From Limnomonas spitsbergensis (Eukaryota; Chlorophyta; Chlorophyceae; Chlamydomonadales), in contig JAYJMM010000104.1 of assembly GCA_037349105.1 (NCBI GenBank), forward strand, positions 1,832,001-1,896,000: a DNA stretch of 64,000 bases, given 5' to 3'. Position 1 is the first letter of the stretch, and each line of letters starts with the position of its first letter. The notes below the pieces were generated by a model. That model did no database searches, was not told the DNA's origin, and worked only from the letters and a program-made list of their open reading frames with translations. Position numbers and translations under genes: made by a program. Below are positions 35,001-52,095 of the stretch, piece after piece.

Positions 35001-37496
35001 GCCTCAAGCGCCTCTCACCTGTCCCAGCCCCCTCCTGCCCCTTGCCCTCCTCCGAGGCATCCTCGGGCCCCAGGACGGCAAATACGCGCAGCTCGTGGTC
35101 TGTTGATCCCGTGACCAACCGCCCCTCGGAGGGATTTAGATCCAGTGACCAGACCTCGGCCTTGTAGCCCCCAATCGTCTGGGAGCAGTGCTGGGTGGCC
35201 AGGTCCCAGACCTGAGAGGTGCACAAGGAGGGTCAGAGGCATTCAGGGTGACTTAGTCAGGTGGACACCCTCTAGAGCTGAGTGGCAGAGTCCTGGGCTT
35301 CTGAGAGGTCCGCAAGGAGGGTCAGGGGCATCCAGGGTACGGTATCTTAGTTGCTGTTACAAAGTAAACGCAACAGCCCATCGATGTCAGGCGGACACCC
35401 TATCCAGCTGAGCGGCGAGGTCTCAGGCTAAAGAGGAGAGGAGGGGGGGAAAGGAAGGGGGGTCTCCAGTGAACACCCGCAAGAAACAATGTTGAAGAGC
35501 GGTGAATGTCCAGCAAACGAGCGGCGCTGCCACCACGGCTAGCTAGCTCCTGGGTGATGCAGGGGTCCCGTACCTTGACTAGGCCGTCTTTGCTACAGCT
35601 GATGAGGCGGTCGCCGCGCGTCACAAACACCTGAGCAGGGTCGAGGGTACAGGATTTATTACGGTTCAGGGACCAGGGTGCGGGGTTTAGGGCGCAGCGT
35701 GGCGACTGTACCCTGCTGACAAGGGTCGGGAGGCTAGGACACTTGAGCTTTTACTTGCTCTTGTTCTGCTGATGTGTTCAAAGTTACCCTATTTTGGAAC
35801 ATCTGGCCAAGAGCAGCTTATCACACACACCAGGTCTCCATACTACCTTGGTCATATGTAGCCCCCTGAACCCTTGGGGCGGACGCGGACCCGTTCAGGC
35901 CAGCTCAAATTCCATCCATACGTAAACAAGCTACAGGCCTGCAGCTTGTGAGCTATAACCTCCTTTGTCTCACCCCCCTTATCCCCCCGCATGCACACCA
36001 GGTCAGTGACTTGGTCCTTGTGCCCTCTCAGGCGGTACAACCCCGCCTCCCCGACGACGTCCCACAGGATTAGGTCCGTGTCCTTCGAGCCGGATGCGAG
36101 AAGCGAGCCGCTGGTGTTGAAGCGCAGCGCTGTGACGCCCGATCGGTGGCCCTTGAGAACAACGGTGCACTCGGAGGAGGTCAGGTTCCACAACCTCACC
36201 TGTGGGGGCAGAGCAGGGAAGTGCAAGTGGGGGCAGGACGGTGGGTACAAAGTACCAGTTCATGTAGATGGATGAGATGCAGCAGGCCCTGGCCATAGAT
36301 CCAGATACATGGCTGTAGATCTAGACTCATGGCCATAGATCCAGATCCATGGCCGTGGATCCAAAACCATGATGTACAACCGTGGGGAAGCTCTTGGTCT
36401 GTATGGGCCGCTCTGAGCAGAGATACCACAGTTGACGATACTGTGTCTAATCATCCACCCAGAGGCCTTGCAGGAAAGGGCCAGGCAATGTCAACAGCAT
36501 GACGCAAGAGGAGTCAAGGAATGACCTCTCAGGCACTGTCCAGTCCTTGTTGCTCCCCTGTAGAACCAATGCCCCATGGGAGCATGTCTGCTATGCTAGG
36601 GGTGATGGATGGATTGGGGAGCCTTTGAGTAGTTTATATAGCACGGCTCGCATGCGCTGCAAACCACCACGATTAAGACGGATAGGCAGGCAGATCTGTG
36701 CAGTCGTTTCGCCCAGGAGGATATTAACATGTGGACACGTACAGTATAGGGATTTGCTCCCATCATTCCTGTCTGCCTTTGTAAACCCATACTGACTCTT
36801 GGGCTGATTGCCCAACCGCAAGTATGAGTTCATAGGCTACATGGGGTACAGGCATGACTTAATGTGACACATGGCACGTCTGCTTGGGACACACAGCGTG
36901 ACTGCATGGCTGCATAGGTTGTATGGGGGGTGGAACCGGCACCAGACGCCCCTTTCTTACCGTGCCATCCGAGTATCCCACAGCCAGGATGGGTGCATTT
37001 GGTGCGCGAGCCATCACAGTCGCATCCGCCACAGTGGCCACAGAAGTACTGGCCAGTGACGGCTTCAGACTGGAAACCTGCAATTATAGTTCCGAACTTT
37101 CAAACAGGCGTGAGTTTGCAGGTTGCAGAAAATCCTGGGACATGCTGGCATGCTCATACCATCAAATACTCCAACTCAGAAACCAATGATTTGGTTAAAA
37201 TATAAAATTGAAGCCTGCCATGATTCCCAACTCTTCCCATGTCAAAAATCACGCCTGCACCACAAACTCCTCCCATGGCATGGCCTTTCAGCCAGCTACC
37301 CGCATTGCTGGAGACGTTGGTCATCATTAAGGCTTCCGGCACCCACCAGCGTGCCTTGCTTGATGTTCCACACGGACACATTCTCCAGCGCGCCAGTGAT
37401 TACGTGTTTGCCGTCGCCATCGAACTCGGGATTGGCTGCGCCGGTGATCACCCCGAACGCCGAGGCGAAGTCATACCGCAGGTATGCCTTCACCAT
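23071..37496 (-). CDS. WDR3: WDR3/Utp12 (Dip2) small-subunit processome WD40 protein, 21 exons
   Basis: Nucleolar U3 snoRNP (UtpB complex) protein needed for 18S rRNA maturation. GT-AG exons in coding order: 37496-37347, 37077-36961, 36199-35999, 35630-35574, 35211-35019, 34752-34605, 34293-34203, 33462-33385, 32945-32589, 32144-32040, 31262-31162, 31015-30926, 30313-30208, 29087-28896, 27945-27829, 26292-26133, 25415-25271, 24782-24638, 24303-24175, 23713-23591, 23205-23071. Phases agree throughout and the sum is 2,940 nt (979 aa; human WDR3 is 943). Diagnostic segments: [12 protein letters not shown] near the N-terminus, [38 protein letters not shown], a Lys/Arg-rich linker (exon 7) and an acidic linker (exon 8). 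The second WD40 half has [18 protein letters not shown] and [20 protein letters not shown]. The Utp12 C-terminal domain is in exons 18-21 ([29 protein letters not shown]). Start: first ATG, giving the family-typical N-terminus. Exon 8 has an AAG acceptor and is the least certain. Many introns hold arrays copied from neighbouring exon edges. Confidence 0.95.
24945..25270 (-). repeat. Array copied from WDR3 exon 17 donor
   Basis: The real donor reads GACAG/GTGAGAGGAGCAGGG on the minus strand. The next 320 bp of intron is a degenerate array of GTGAGAGGAGCAGGGGGG-like units (plus strand: CCCCCTGCTCCTCTCAC), several keeping CAG/GTGAG. Strong purine/pyrimidine strand asymmetry results. Confidence 0.65.
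26300..26480 (-). repeat. Tandem repeat in WDR3 intron 15
   Basis: About three degenerate copies of an approximately 75-bp unit (GGGGGCCAGAAATCAGTCTTCC... AACAGTTAAACTAGGACATG) starting next to the exon 16 acceptor. Derivation from the exon edge is not clear. Confidence 0.5.
27265..27828 (-). repeat. 93-bp array copied from WDR3 exon 15 donor edge
   Basis: Six intronic copies (donor-equivalent positions 27736, 27643, 27550, 27457, 27364, 27271) of a 93-bp unit made of the last 38 or so bases of exon 15 (encoding [13 protein letters not shown]), its GTGGGTGGG donor and following intron. 93 is 31 codons, and the array is open in the host frame. This explains a 302-codon minus-strand frame at 27190-28098, which is not a separate gene. 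Copies nearest the real exon are almost identical; the distal one is diverged. Confidence 0.9.
27946..28770 (-). repeat. Array copied from WDR3 exon 15 acceptor edge
   Basis: About six diverged copies (near 28057, 28160, 28245, 28352, 28465, 28760) of an approximately 85-110-bp unit. Each has a CCTCAG- or TCCAG-type acceptor followed by a version of the exon 15 start (GTTTCATTTGTTCACAA), then GGGTTTAGGG-like spacer. A family C SINE-like element (28498-28672) interrupts the array. Confidence 0.7.
29088..29690 (-). repeat. 84-bp array copied from WDR3 exon 14 acceptor edge
   Basis: Acceptor-equivalent positions 29172, 29256, 29340, 29424 and 29509 follow the real exon start (29087) at 84-85-bp steps. 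Each copy keeps a CAG or TTAG acceptor, GTGTTCTTCCTGGACTCCCT and the following intron. Three further decayed copies lie near 29555, 29614 and 29668. The unit is 28 codons and stays open in the WDR3 frame over most of its length. Confidence 0.9.
30012..30207 (-). repeat. WDR3 exon 13 donor edge, two extra copies
   Basis: The last 50 or so bases of exon 13 (LLDATIK and donor AAG/GTAGG) recur at 30115 (donor intact, 93 bp away) and 30013 (GT changed to GC, 102 bp further), with GGGTTTGGGGTTGACATTGG spacer. Confidence 0.85.
33930..34202 (-). repeat. WDR3 exon 7 donor edge, decayed copies
   Basis: The real edge (plus strand CTCACCGCCGCAGCTGAGGA, 34199 onward) has diverged copies near 34031 (CTCACCGCCGTCACCACTGC) and 33931 (TTACCACTGC), each followed by AGGCAACC/AGGCAAACG and preceded by shared GGCCCCAGCCAAGC. 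Confidence 0.5.
34294..34446 (-). repeat. WDR3 exon 7 acceptor edge, extra copy
   Basis: The exon 7 start with acceptor (plus strand TTTTTGGATTCGACTTCGCT ... ACCCTGAGA) is repeated at 34411-34446 (CTTTGGATTCAGCTTTGTTT ... ACCCTGAGA), 146 bp upstream in the gene. Confidence 0.7.
35212..35430 (-). repeat. Repeats beside WDR3 exon 5 acceptor
   Basis: GAGAGGTGCACAAGGAGGGT and GAGAGGTCCGCAAGGAGGGT (about 85 bp apart) and the linked GGTGGACACCCTCTAGAGCT / GGCGGACACCCTATCCAGCT show a two- to three-fold duplication of acceptor-proximal intron. Confidence 0.6.
36278..36372 (+). repeat. 22-bp minisatellite in WDR3 intron 2
   Basis: About four copies of CCATGGCCATAGATCCAGAT-like units. Confidence 0.7.
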
Positions 37497-37854
37497 CTGC
37501 TAGATTGCTCAAGATGTAAAAAGAATTTGAATTGGATTGGGAACAGAGATGGGAGAGAACGGAAGGAGTGGGAGAGGCGATTATAGTGGTATGGAGGGTC
37601 GGGTCCCCGGTCGCTCGCTTCGGATGTTTGAGAGGAAATAGCGCCACTAATCAGACATCGAAAATATGGAAGTAGCGTGACATGGCTCCAATGTTGCGGG
37701 GCTGGTACGCCGCTGCGACAGCAGCGACGGCAGGGCGCCGAAACTCGATGTGACTGAAAGAGTGAGAATATGCCGTATTTCATCGACAACAAAGCTGGTG
37801 AGCATTCGCCATGTCTATCCCATTGTATCGAACATCTTGACCCATTGCATAGCC
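37497..37854. promoter_or_regulatory. Shared divergent promoter region, WDR3 / UMP-CMP kinase
   Basis: The two start codons (37496 minus, 37855 plus) face away from each other with 358 bp between them and no repeat in the gap. A bidirectional promoter is inferred from spacing only; no confident TATA box or named motif was identified. Confidence 0.5.
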
Positions 37855-43197
<5,343 letters not shown>

Positions 43198-44727
43198 GCA
43201 CCAGATGTGCAGATCCGGGGGGAAAAGCCACAGCTTAGATTTGTACCGCCCCTTGGGCGCCAAGAAGGTGTGCGGGACTTAAATCCGCAAACTGTTGCAG
43301 GTATTGACAGAACCTAGTCTCGATCGCCGGGTTCCTTGTTCCTGCCCCCCTCACGTAGGAGGCTAGCATGGCTGCACCATGGTCCTGGCTGTGCATGGTC
43401 ACTGGAATTGAGCATAGTCATGCCCTACCAGCCCCAAGCAGCTGAGCGTTCAGCAGGGCCCAGCGGGTGTGCAAATTTTATAAACTGAAAGAACCAGGGG
43501 GGCAGGACCGGGGGCAAACCAGTCATGCCCTGTTATCATCCATGGACCTTCATGGAGCATGTGGCTTGTTCTGAGAGAAGCGGAAGATATTCCATCCTTT
43601 CAGTATCATTCATCGGGTTTCGGAAACCATCATCATGTACCCTTACCTCGACCCACCAGGGAGGCCTCTACCTTGAGTCACGATTGCTATGCATTGGTAG
43701 TCCAGCTGGTAGTCGGAAATCTCATCATCGCTGCCAAAACGAGCAGAGAATCGCCTCCGGGATACTTCTGTTTACCGGTAATTAAGAGGTGTAGGCCGGC
43801 GCCCCAGCGTTGTTGCCAATTTCTCCACTTTGTGTTAATTTTCTGGAGAGGACTAACTGCATGATGGAGCCCTTCACTCTTCTATGGATTGCGCATGATG
43901 CGTGATATCATATTGACATGCCTTAATGTCTTTCACTGGTACAAATCTCAAGGCGGGGGGGGGGAGGGGCCGGGCATGGCAATATCAGTGACACAATGAT
44001 CTGTGCGTGGTTGCATGTACCAATATGTTGCATGTTTTCATTATCTTCCAAATTATTAGCAGGCCCAGAGGTCAATGACGTCACACCTCTGGGCCCTGCT
44101 CAAAAAGGATGTGGGTGCCCGACAGTCAAGTTGGAGGAGGGAAACAAAGAGCACAGGCGAGAACACAGGTGCTACATAAAGCCAAGGGAAAGTGCTTCCA
44201 CACTTCTTGCTGGTATGAGGACACGAAGACAGACATGTTCCTAACATACGGAGAAATGTGAACGAGAGCATAGGATTTCAATCCTCACGGTTGCAAGTTC
44301 AAGAATCAATTACTTCTTATGTACAAGTGAGATACATGACATCTTCCTCTCGGAACTGGGACTGGCCACATTTTCACATCACGCTTCAGATTTAAATATT
44401 CCGAATGTTTACAGTCCATTCTGAATCATCGCGGGCAAAGAGGGAAGGACTAGGACCATGTAAGTAGATATGGGAGCAACTGGATTGAAAACAAATGCAT
44501 CCTGCCACATGAGGAGGCAATACATCGATATGAATTTACATATCTTGAGAGTATGCCACTGGAGTCGTCCATAATTTTAATGGCGTGGTTGTGGTAATCT
44601 TGCTGCCCAGGGCCCAACTCAGGCTGTGCTCCCATCAACTGAGTTTCAGTACCAGTAAGGCAGTACCTAACACACCAGTTATTCTGTACATGCTTTCTCA
44701 CATCAACTTTCTCTCCAGTCTTTTCCC
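43198..44727. other. Intergenic, dispersed-repeat remnants
   Basis: Family B core at about 43440-43475 (GAGCGTTCAGCAGGGCCCAG) and an inverted family A core at 44075-44125. No gene seen. Confidence 0.5.
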
Positions 44728-46657
44728 TCAGGTGGCCAGCTTGGACTTAGACAAGCTGACAATGACAGTGTTGATGACAGCTTCTGGGGGAGGTCCTCCC
44801 TGGCTTGGATTCCAGCTGGGGAGGACCTCTCGGATGTCCGACGGCCCCATCTGCATAGAAACAGATCAGGCAAACACATATTTGAAATATTGAACCCTTT
44901 CAGTGCCTTCTGTCTAGCCTACCAACTAGCCTACCCTCTAACCCTGCCTGCTTACATGATTCGCCCTATAAGTGGTGTTTCTAAAATAGTACCAGTACGT
45001 TTTACCAGTACATACGCCTTGCTAATGCAGCCACGTGCCTTGGGCAGCATGAGACCAGAGTCAGACCGGCAAGCGTTGCCTGACATGTTTAGTTGGCCTC
45101 TTGACAGACTGCTCGAGTCAAAAACCTTCTTATGCATGCACAAACATATGCGCCAGGACATGCCTTATAGAGTCAGGGAGCCACTTCTCAGGGTTCAAGA
45201 TACTGCAGATTCAGAGTTACTGATGTACGACTGTTGGGCCTGCCTTTCACTCACCTGGTACAGCAAGGTCCCTGGAACACTTTCCTTCACGTATGCCGCG
45301 ATCTCTGTTGCTACTGCAGGAGCATACACAGGCATGGCCGCTCCGATAATTACCTGAGTGGAAGCAGCCAAGCAGGAGTCGGTGGGATAGAGATCTAGGC
45401 TGACCAAGTGAGGACGCGGCCTAGGCCCATGCCGCGCTGTTTCCTTAACCCTCACGTCCCTGTGGGGCGTGGTTTTCTTTCTTTCTTTCTGACCAAGTGA
45501 CAGCAGGGCTAACTGGGTACAGGGTAAGTGAGGGTGAAAGGTTGGTGACGAGGGTTGTAACGAAGACAGCAGGGATAAAAGGAAAGACAGGGGGGGGCTG
45601 TCCCAAAGCTGTTGGTTCATAATATGGAAGCTACGTCAGCAGGCAACTTTTGCTCCATGTGGCAGTCATATTCCCTAGTGCAATAATACAAATTCTCAGC
45701 CCACCAACAAATTTGCGAGAATTACCAGCGCTTATTTTGTTGTGAATCAGCTACATGTAAACTACACTCCGGCCTCTGGACGGGGATCCGACGCATATGG
45801 CTAGCTGTGTTGCTTGGGCCGCCGGCCGTTGGCCAATCCAGGTTTCGTCTCAATTTTGCGGTTAGTAGCCGCGGGCAGGGGGCCAGCCAATGGTGAGCTC
45901 ATAACAAAAAGGCAACACTGAGACTCACCAGGTCATATGGGATGCGGAGAAGCTCCTGCTTGGGCTCGATCAGATGCGGGTTTTCGAGAGTGACAGAGAA
46001 GGCGCGTCCTATGAAGCCCTCGGCAGCAAGCACCGCCTCGACGCCCTTGGTCCACTCATTAGTACCCTTGATATCAAGGCCGATGACCATCACTGCACTC
46101 ACCAGGGGGGTCAGGTCCGTCAGGTCCTATTTACAGGGTCAAAGCAAATTAACTGATTTTCTTTACCTCCCTAGGTCCCGACCACTCCGAGCCGGTCTGT
46201 GTTTTCTGTTCTCCCAATCGGCACCGCTGTGCCCATTCGTTAAGGCACGCTGCGTAAAGAAATACCTCAAACAAAATCCTCAAACCAGAGGTATTCGATT
46301 ATCAGCTGTTGAGGCAGCACATTCATGTCACCGCCTCCCCTCAGCCGCGTACTGAGGCACCAAGCAGGTCACCTGTAGTGCACACTGCACAGTACCAGCA
46401 TCAGCAGTACTGTCAATAATGCTTTCCTGCATCGGGCCAACTCTTGGAGCCATGCGAGCACATGGGATTTGAGATGCCTATCAATTGGTTTTAAAATACC
46501 CTATTAAGTACCTCCTGAGTACCGGTACTGCTTTTATAAAATGGTGTGCCGCCGTATACGGTACGACTGGTACTGATAGGTTGCTGGACTACCAGTAAGT
46601 AGGGTACCTGCTTTACTGGCTTGTCCCATCTTCACGCCAGCTCTCAGATGTGGAAGT
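44728..46657 (-). CDS. Terminal exons of unidentified gene, downstream duplicate
   Basis: Exons in coding order: 46657-46608 (broken), 46126-45929, 45353-45255, 44850-44728 with stop TGA at 44728-44730. The last three are phase 0 and give 139 residues: DLTDLTPLVSAVMVIGLDIK..., VIIGAAMPVYAPAVATEIAA... and MGPSDIREVLPSW..., ending SLSKSKLAT. The first exon has two in-frame TGA codons where the upstream duplicate has open sequence (FHIYDLDSRWDKPVKQ), so on its own this copy lacks an intact 5' part. Its second exon has a cleaner acceptor than the other copy. I do not recognise the family; there are no Cys clusters or membrane spans. Coding is supported by conservation of the same frame between copies, with many synonymous differences. 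Confidence 0.55.
45745..45900 (+). repeat. SINE-like family C copy (within duplication copy 1)
   Basis: ATCAGCTACATGTAAACTAC...CTCCGGCCTCTGG..., matched by 50995-51145 in the second duplicate, so it was present before the segmental duplication. Confidence 0.65.
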
Positions 46658-46799
46658 CTGCAAGTTGTATGTGTCCTGCTGCTGCTGCTGCTGCTGGTCC
46701 TGTAATGAGCACTGCCACAGCAGTGCTGCTGATGACGCAGCTGCGCTTTGCTCCACATGAGGCAGGGATGTATGGGTTGGACAGATATATCAACCTATG

Positions 46800-48589
46800 G
46801 GTCAGCAGGTGACCGTCAGCTGACCCTTAAGTTACCAAAGCCTGCAACAAAGGAGGGCAGTGATGAGGATCGAATGAGCAGCACTACAATGATCAGACTC
46901 CGGTACCAGGGCAATATTTTGACCGATGTCACACCGGTAGGGAAGTCCGAGGCGGTGTTTAATTCCCTCGACAAGGAGGTTTGATACCAGCGTTCGTTAG
47001 TTCAGCGGATCAGGTGCCGAAGACGCTGGAGCTGCGCTGGATCAGAGCGCTGGTCCGCTGGACGGAGTGAGTACTTGTGGCAAGTAAGTATGATTGGGGA
47101 GGACCCTGCAATATATGATTTTGTATTCACAAGCAATAATGGAGCGGTACACATGTCGCAGCATGATCACAGCAAGCGTGCAGAATGGTCACACAAAATG
47201 GCGCCGTTTTAGTCATCAGACAGGCCACACGTACGTGGCGATGTGTGCCACGTCAGAACAGAGACCGAACGGATTCCCTGTTCTGACGCGGCACACATCG
47301 CGGCAAGTATCTCCAAGCAGGCAAGCACGCAAGGGGCGAAGTTGGTACTGTCCAGACACCTACCTTTGTGAGCACAGCTGTAGCTGCCCGGGAAATTGAG
47401 GGAGCTTAAAGCGAGTCTTACAGCTCGTTTCCGACCACTACCACCGGGGTGAAACGGCCCCCCACCGGCGCCCCCGGTCATAGTGTCATCGTTCAATACG
47501 CGTATCGTATCGTATCGCGTTTACCGTACTCTTATCCTGAAAATCAGGTTTGGGGGGTGGCTCCTCGGAAAAATTTCAGGGTGTTAACATTGCCCAGCTG
47601 GCATTACATGACCCTTCGAATCGCCATGCTGATATCGCGCGCACTTAAGTTTTGCTGTACTTTTCTTCCCGTGATTGGATCTGGGCGACGAATCGACAAT
47701 GTGTGAACAAGACGTACCTACCGGTAATGAGGGGTAGTGATCGTTTAGGTCGTTGTGACAGTATGACCGACCTCGGGCAAAGGACATATCAGAATGGTTT
47801 AACCAGGGGTTTAACAGGCGCACTTCTGACCGAATGGTTTGATGGGCGAACAGCCTCACAACTCCTGTGTACCCACTTGCTTGTCAGCAGAGCTCTGGAA
47901 TTTCGAAAACATCTACGAACTGTACAGAAAACTGAAGGAACATGCTAAATTCGGGCTCATGGAAACGCCCACCCCGGAATTTCCCCGGGGTCCGTTAATA
48001 GACTTGCATGTTTTCCTCCGAGGTCAGTTGGAAACGTTAATGAACCACGTTTCCAGCCTTTTCCATGCCGTCATTAATATAATCAGGCACATACCCGAGT
48101 CATTCAGCAGTGGGTATGCACCATTCTAAACCCGAGTCGTTGACTGAAAGAAAGAAAGAAAACGCATGTGCGCATGAGCATGTCTTGAAAGAAAGAAAAC
48201 CCATCACATTAAGATTTAAGATTGCTAACCGGATTTGGAGGGCGCCACGGACTTTCAACAGTTGTACCGGGGCAGGCTTGGGTGGGAGGCTCTGGATTTT
48301 GTTGATGAGGACGTGGTGGGCATTGTTGAGGCCTAGTTTGTTGCTTTTCTTGGGGAATAGGTTTTTCTACCCCCCCTTTTTCTTGCTTTCTTGTTGAAGG
48401 CTTGAGAGGGGCGGGAATACTTCAGGCTGCCTTTTCCTTTTTGGGGCGGTATATAGTTTTTCTTCGTGTTCTTCTCCCTCTTCCCGTTTCCCTCAAGTTC
48501 CTTTTCTCTTCTCCCAAAGGGACAGGTTGGCGCCCAGGCATGCGGACGAGCCTTTTTGAGTAGGGCCCAGAGGTGTTTTGTCATTGACT
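46800..48589. other. Region between duplicates
   Basis: No convincing gene. It includes a family A copy with pyrimidine-rich lead (about 48440-48597) and a partial family B core (48105-48128, GTGGGTATGCACCATTCTAA). Confidence 0.4.
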
Positions 48590-48730
48590 TAGGAGGGTGG
48601 CATGGCTGCACCATGGTCCTGGCAATGCATGATAGCTGGCATTGAGCTTGCTCATCCTATCCGTACCAGCCCCCCGCGGCTGAGCGTTAAGCAGGGCCCA
48701 GCAGGAATGCACCGTTCGAAACCCTCACGT
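48440..48730 (+). repeat. Composite family A-B retroposon-like copy
   Basis: CCTTTTCTCTTCTCCCAAAG, then GCGGACGAGCCTTTTTGAG, GGGCCCAGAGGTG and TCATTGAC, followed about 60 bp on by GGCTGAGCGTTAAGCAGGGC and CCAGCAGGAATGCACC. This copy shows the A and B cores joined in one unit. Confidence 0.6.
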
Positions 48731-49921
48731 CGATTAATCACGGTGGCCTTTACCTTGCTTTTCAGTGACGGCTGCCACTTCTGCACCTTTCTTTTTGGAC
48801 TGGAAGTCGAAAATGACATCGATCTAAACAAACGTAGACGAACGAGCACATCACCTCTTTCAAGATACAAATGTATTCAAACAGTCCAGGCCGATGGCCG
48901 ATGCCCCTACAATCTTGGATCGCTCCACGTCGAATTTTTGGGGAGGGCCAACTTAATGATGGAGCCCTCAATTTTTTCATGGCCGCCCACGCCGCCGAGC
49001 CTTTATGAGCAGGGACTGGAGATGTGACGTCATTGACAATTTCCATGCATTGCCCATGCCGCGTGATACAATACTGGCATGCCATATTGTTTTTCATCGT
49101 GGTTCAGACTGGCAACAATCTCAAGCAGGGGGTGAGGGGTGCAGGAACGCGCTGTCACAGCATGGCACCATCAGTGACACAATTGTCTGTGTGTGGTTGC
49201 AATTTTGTCGCATGTGTTATATATTAGATATTATATATTAGCTCCTGATATTAGCAAGCAGGTGCAACCACTGGGTGCCCCCCCCCCCCAAATATAATGG
49301 ACCAACCTTCAACGTTTGCCTACTGGTATGCCATAGAAAGTGCTGCACTGCTTCATACAAGCATCAAGACTGGAAGGCAGGCCAGTTTTTTAGATACGGA
49401 GAAAGGGAAGTGAAGTGCACAACTTGAATTCTTCCTCTCGGAACTGGGGGCTCGCCAAGGACTCGCCACGTTTCCATATGTACGGGAAGCTTAAGCAAGA
49501 TTCAACACTTTCGGATGTTTTCACTCAATTTTGAATTATTCGGCGCAAGGAGGGGGGAACTGGGGCAGAGGAAGCCAATACAGGAGCAACTGCAATAAAA
49601 ACAATAATGTCATGACACAAAAGACGGTCATTGATGTACATGAAATCAGTATCATCTGCTGTTTTGCCACGGGTATCGTCCATGGATCCTCTCCCTGTCG
49701 TGACTGTTGTTGCCCTCCCAACCTCCTCGGCCCCACACAGGCTGTGCTAAAATCAACTTTGTTTAAGTACCGGTACATGACATGTCCTTGGCCCCAATCA
49801 AATGTGTGTAAGTACAGGTGCAGAACAGACCCTTGGCCCCAATCAACTGCGTTTTAGTACCGGTACATTATTACACACCAGAAATGTATCCCATCATCAA
49901 TTTCCTCTCCTCTCTTTCCCC

Positions 49922-52095
49922 TCAGGTGGCCAGCTTGGACTTTGACAAGCGAACAATGACAGTGTTGATGACATCTTCCGGGGGAGGTCCTCCCTGGCTT
50001 GGGGTCCAGCCGGGGAGGACCTCTCGAATGTCCGACGGCCCCATCTGCATAGAAACAGATCACGCAAACAGATTTCTGACTATGCTCAATAATTTACTAC
50101 CTCAAGTGTAGCCTACCCTTTAGCCTAACCTCTAACCTACCCTCGTAGCCTGGTAAGACAAAGCCGCCTATACCGCTACCGGTACATGTGGCTATGTGGT
50201 ACTTTCTAGGAAAATCCTAGGCTAGTTAACATCCGCATTGATAACGCACTGAAGTACCTTGGGCAGCATGGGCGAATGGGGCAGTGTCAGGGCAGCAAGC
50301 AATGCCTGATATGTTTAATTATATTGTGAGTCGTGACAGACCACCCAAATCCCAAACCCATCTTGGGCATGCACAAGGACATGCTCAAGGACGTGCCTTA
50401 AAGGGTCAGGGAGCCACTTTCCAGGGTTCAGGATATTGCAGGTTACCCATGTACATATATTGGGCTTGCCCTCTGCTCACCTGGTACAGCAAGGCCCCGG
50501 GAACACTTTCCTTCACGTATGCGGCAATCTCTGCTGCCACTGCAGGAGCATACACAGGCATGCCCGCTCCTATAATTACCTAGTAAGATGAAGCAGCCAA
50601 ACAGGGAGGGGGGGGGTACAGGATGAGGTTGAAGCTATGACAACAGGGTTAACTGGGTAGAAGGTTGTTTGGAATATGACAGCAAGGTTTATATGGCAAA
50701 GACGGAGTGGAGGGATACAGAATTAGGCGGATTCATTCATTCATGGTATGACAGCAGGGCCAACTGGGTAAAGCGTAAATCAGGATAGAAGGTAAGTAGA
50801 GGAGGGTGACAACTTTGACAGCAGGGTTTGAAGGAAATAAAGGGGGGGGCCTGCCCCAAAGCTGTTCATAAGATGGAAGCTACGCCAGTAGACAACTATT
50901 GCATTCTGTGGCAGTCATAAACCCCAGTGCAAAATAATTATAAATTTTAGCTCATCAAAGAAACTGCGAGTATTGGCGCTTACTTTGTGGTGATTTGGGT
51001 ACATAGAAATTACACTCCGGCCTTTGGCCGCAGACCCTAGGCATGTGGCTAGCCGTGGTGCCTGGGCCGCCAGCTGTTTGCCGGTCCAGCTTTCATACTA
51101 ACTTTTCGGTTGGCAGCCCCGGCAAGGGGCAGCCAATGGTGAGCTCGTAACAAGAAAAGGAAACGCTGAGACTCACCAGGCCATATTGGATGCGGAGAAG
51201 CTCCTGCTTGGGCTCGATCAGTTGCGGGTTTTCGGGTGTGACAGAGAAGGCTCGTCCTGCAAAGCCCTCAGCAGCAAGCACCGCCTCAACGCCCTTGGTC
51301 CACTCGTTAGTACCCTTGATATCCACACCGAGGACCATCACTGCACTCAACAGGGAATCAGAGCCTACTTCAGGGGTCGAACAAAATACAACTGGTTTTC
51401 TAGGCCTCTCTACGTCCCGACCACGCAAGAGCCGGTTTGTGTATTCTTTTTTGTTTTTCAAGTGGACACTGCCGGCCCATTCGTATAAGGCACGAGGGTA
51501 GTGCCTGGACTCGTGTCAACAACTAAGACCCCAAATGAATACGGGGTACCTCAAATCAGAGGTTTTCTAGGTAGCTGTTGAGACATTGCCTACCCATTCT
51601 TACAACAACTTCCTCTCTGCCACGCACTGAGGCACCAAACAGGTCACCTGTATTGCACAGTACGAGCAACAACAGTACTGTTACTAATGATTGTCAGCAC
51701 CAGGCCAGCTTTTATAGCCCTGTGTGCACACGGGTTTTGGGATGCCTAAAAAATCGGCTGTACATCACCCTGTGCTGTACCGCCACCATATACCTCCTGA
51801 GTGCTGCATTTATTAAATTGTGTACCGCTGTATGGTGTATACTGGTATGACTGACACCTAAATGGTTTAAGACTTCGGGAACTTGCTTGGGACCCAAGCG
51901 AAATCTCACCCATTGATCAAAATCTCACCACGCATCCCCGCAGAATCGTATCCAAATGCATACTAAGTACTGCTAGTGCTACCTAACATAAAAGATAATC
52001 AAAAAAAAAAAACCCAGGGTGCTGGACTACCCATGAGTAGGGTACCTGCTTTACTGGCTTGTCCCATCTTGAGTCCAGGTCATAGATGTGAAAAT
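49922..52095 (-). CDS. Terminal exons of unidentified gene, upstream duplicate
   Basis: Exons in coding order: 52095-52046 (FHIYDLDSRWDKPVKQ, open), about 51340-51177 (acceptor unclear; MVLGVDIKGTNEWTKGVEAV to QYGL), 50579-50481 (33 codons) and 50044-49922 (stop TGA at 49922-49924). The second exon has lost the clean acceptor and the DLTDLTPLV segment found in the downstream duplicate, so the direct join of exons 1 and 2 is not in phase here. More 5' exons should lie towards 54 kb but were not found. Because each duplicate is damaged where the other is intact, a transcript splicing from this copy's first exon to the downstream copy's exons is possible. Family not recognised. Confidence 0.5.
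50995..51145 (+). repeat. SINE-like family C copy (within duplication copy 2)
   Basis: Counterpart of 45745-45900. Confidence 0.6.

Larger units (their letters stand above)
43360..47400 (+). repeat. Segmental duplication, copy 1
   Basis: Collinear with 48590-52870 at an offset of about 5.2 kb, with many indels. Shared landmarks: GGCTGCACCATGGTCCTGG (43369 / 48603), the CATCAGTGACACAAT-type block (43990 / 49168), four exons of the minus-strand gene, the family C element and the region around 47000 / 52450. Confidence 0.8.
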
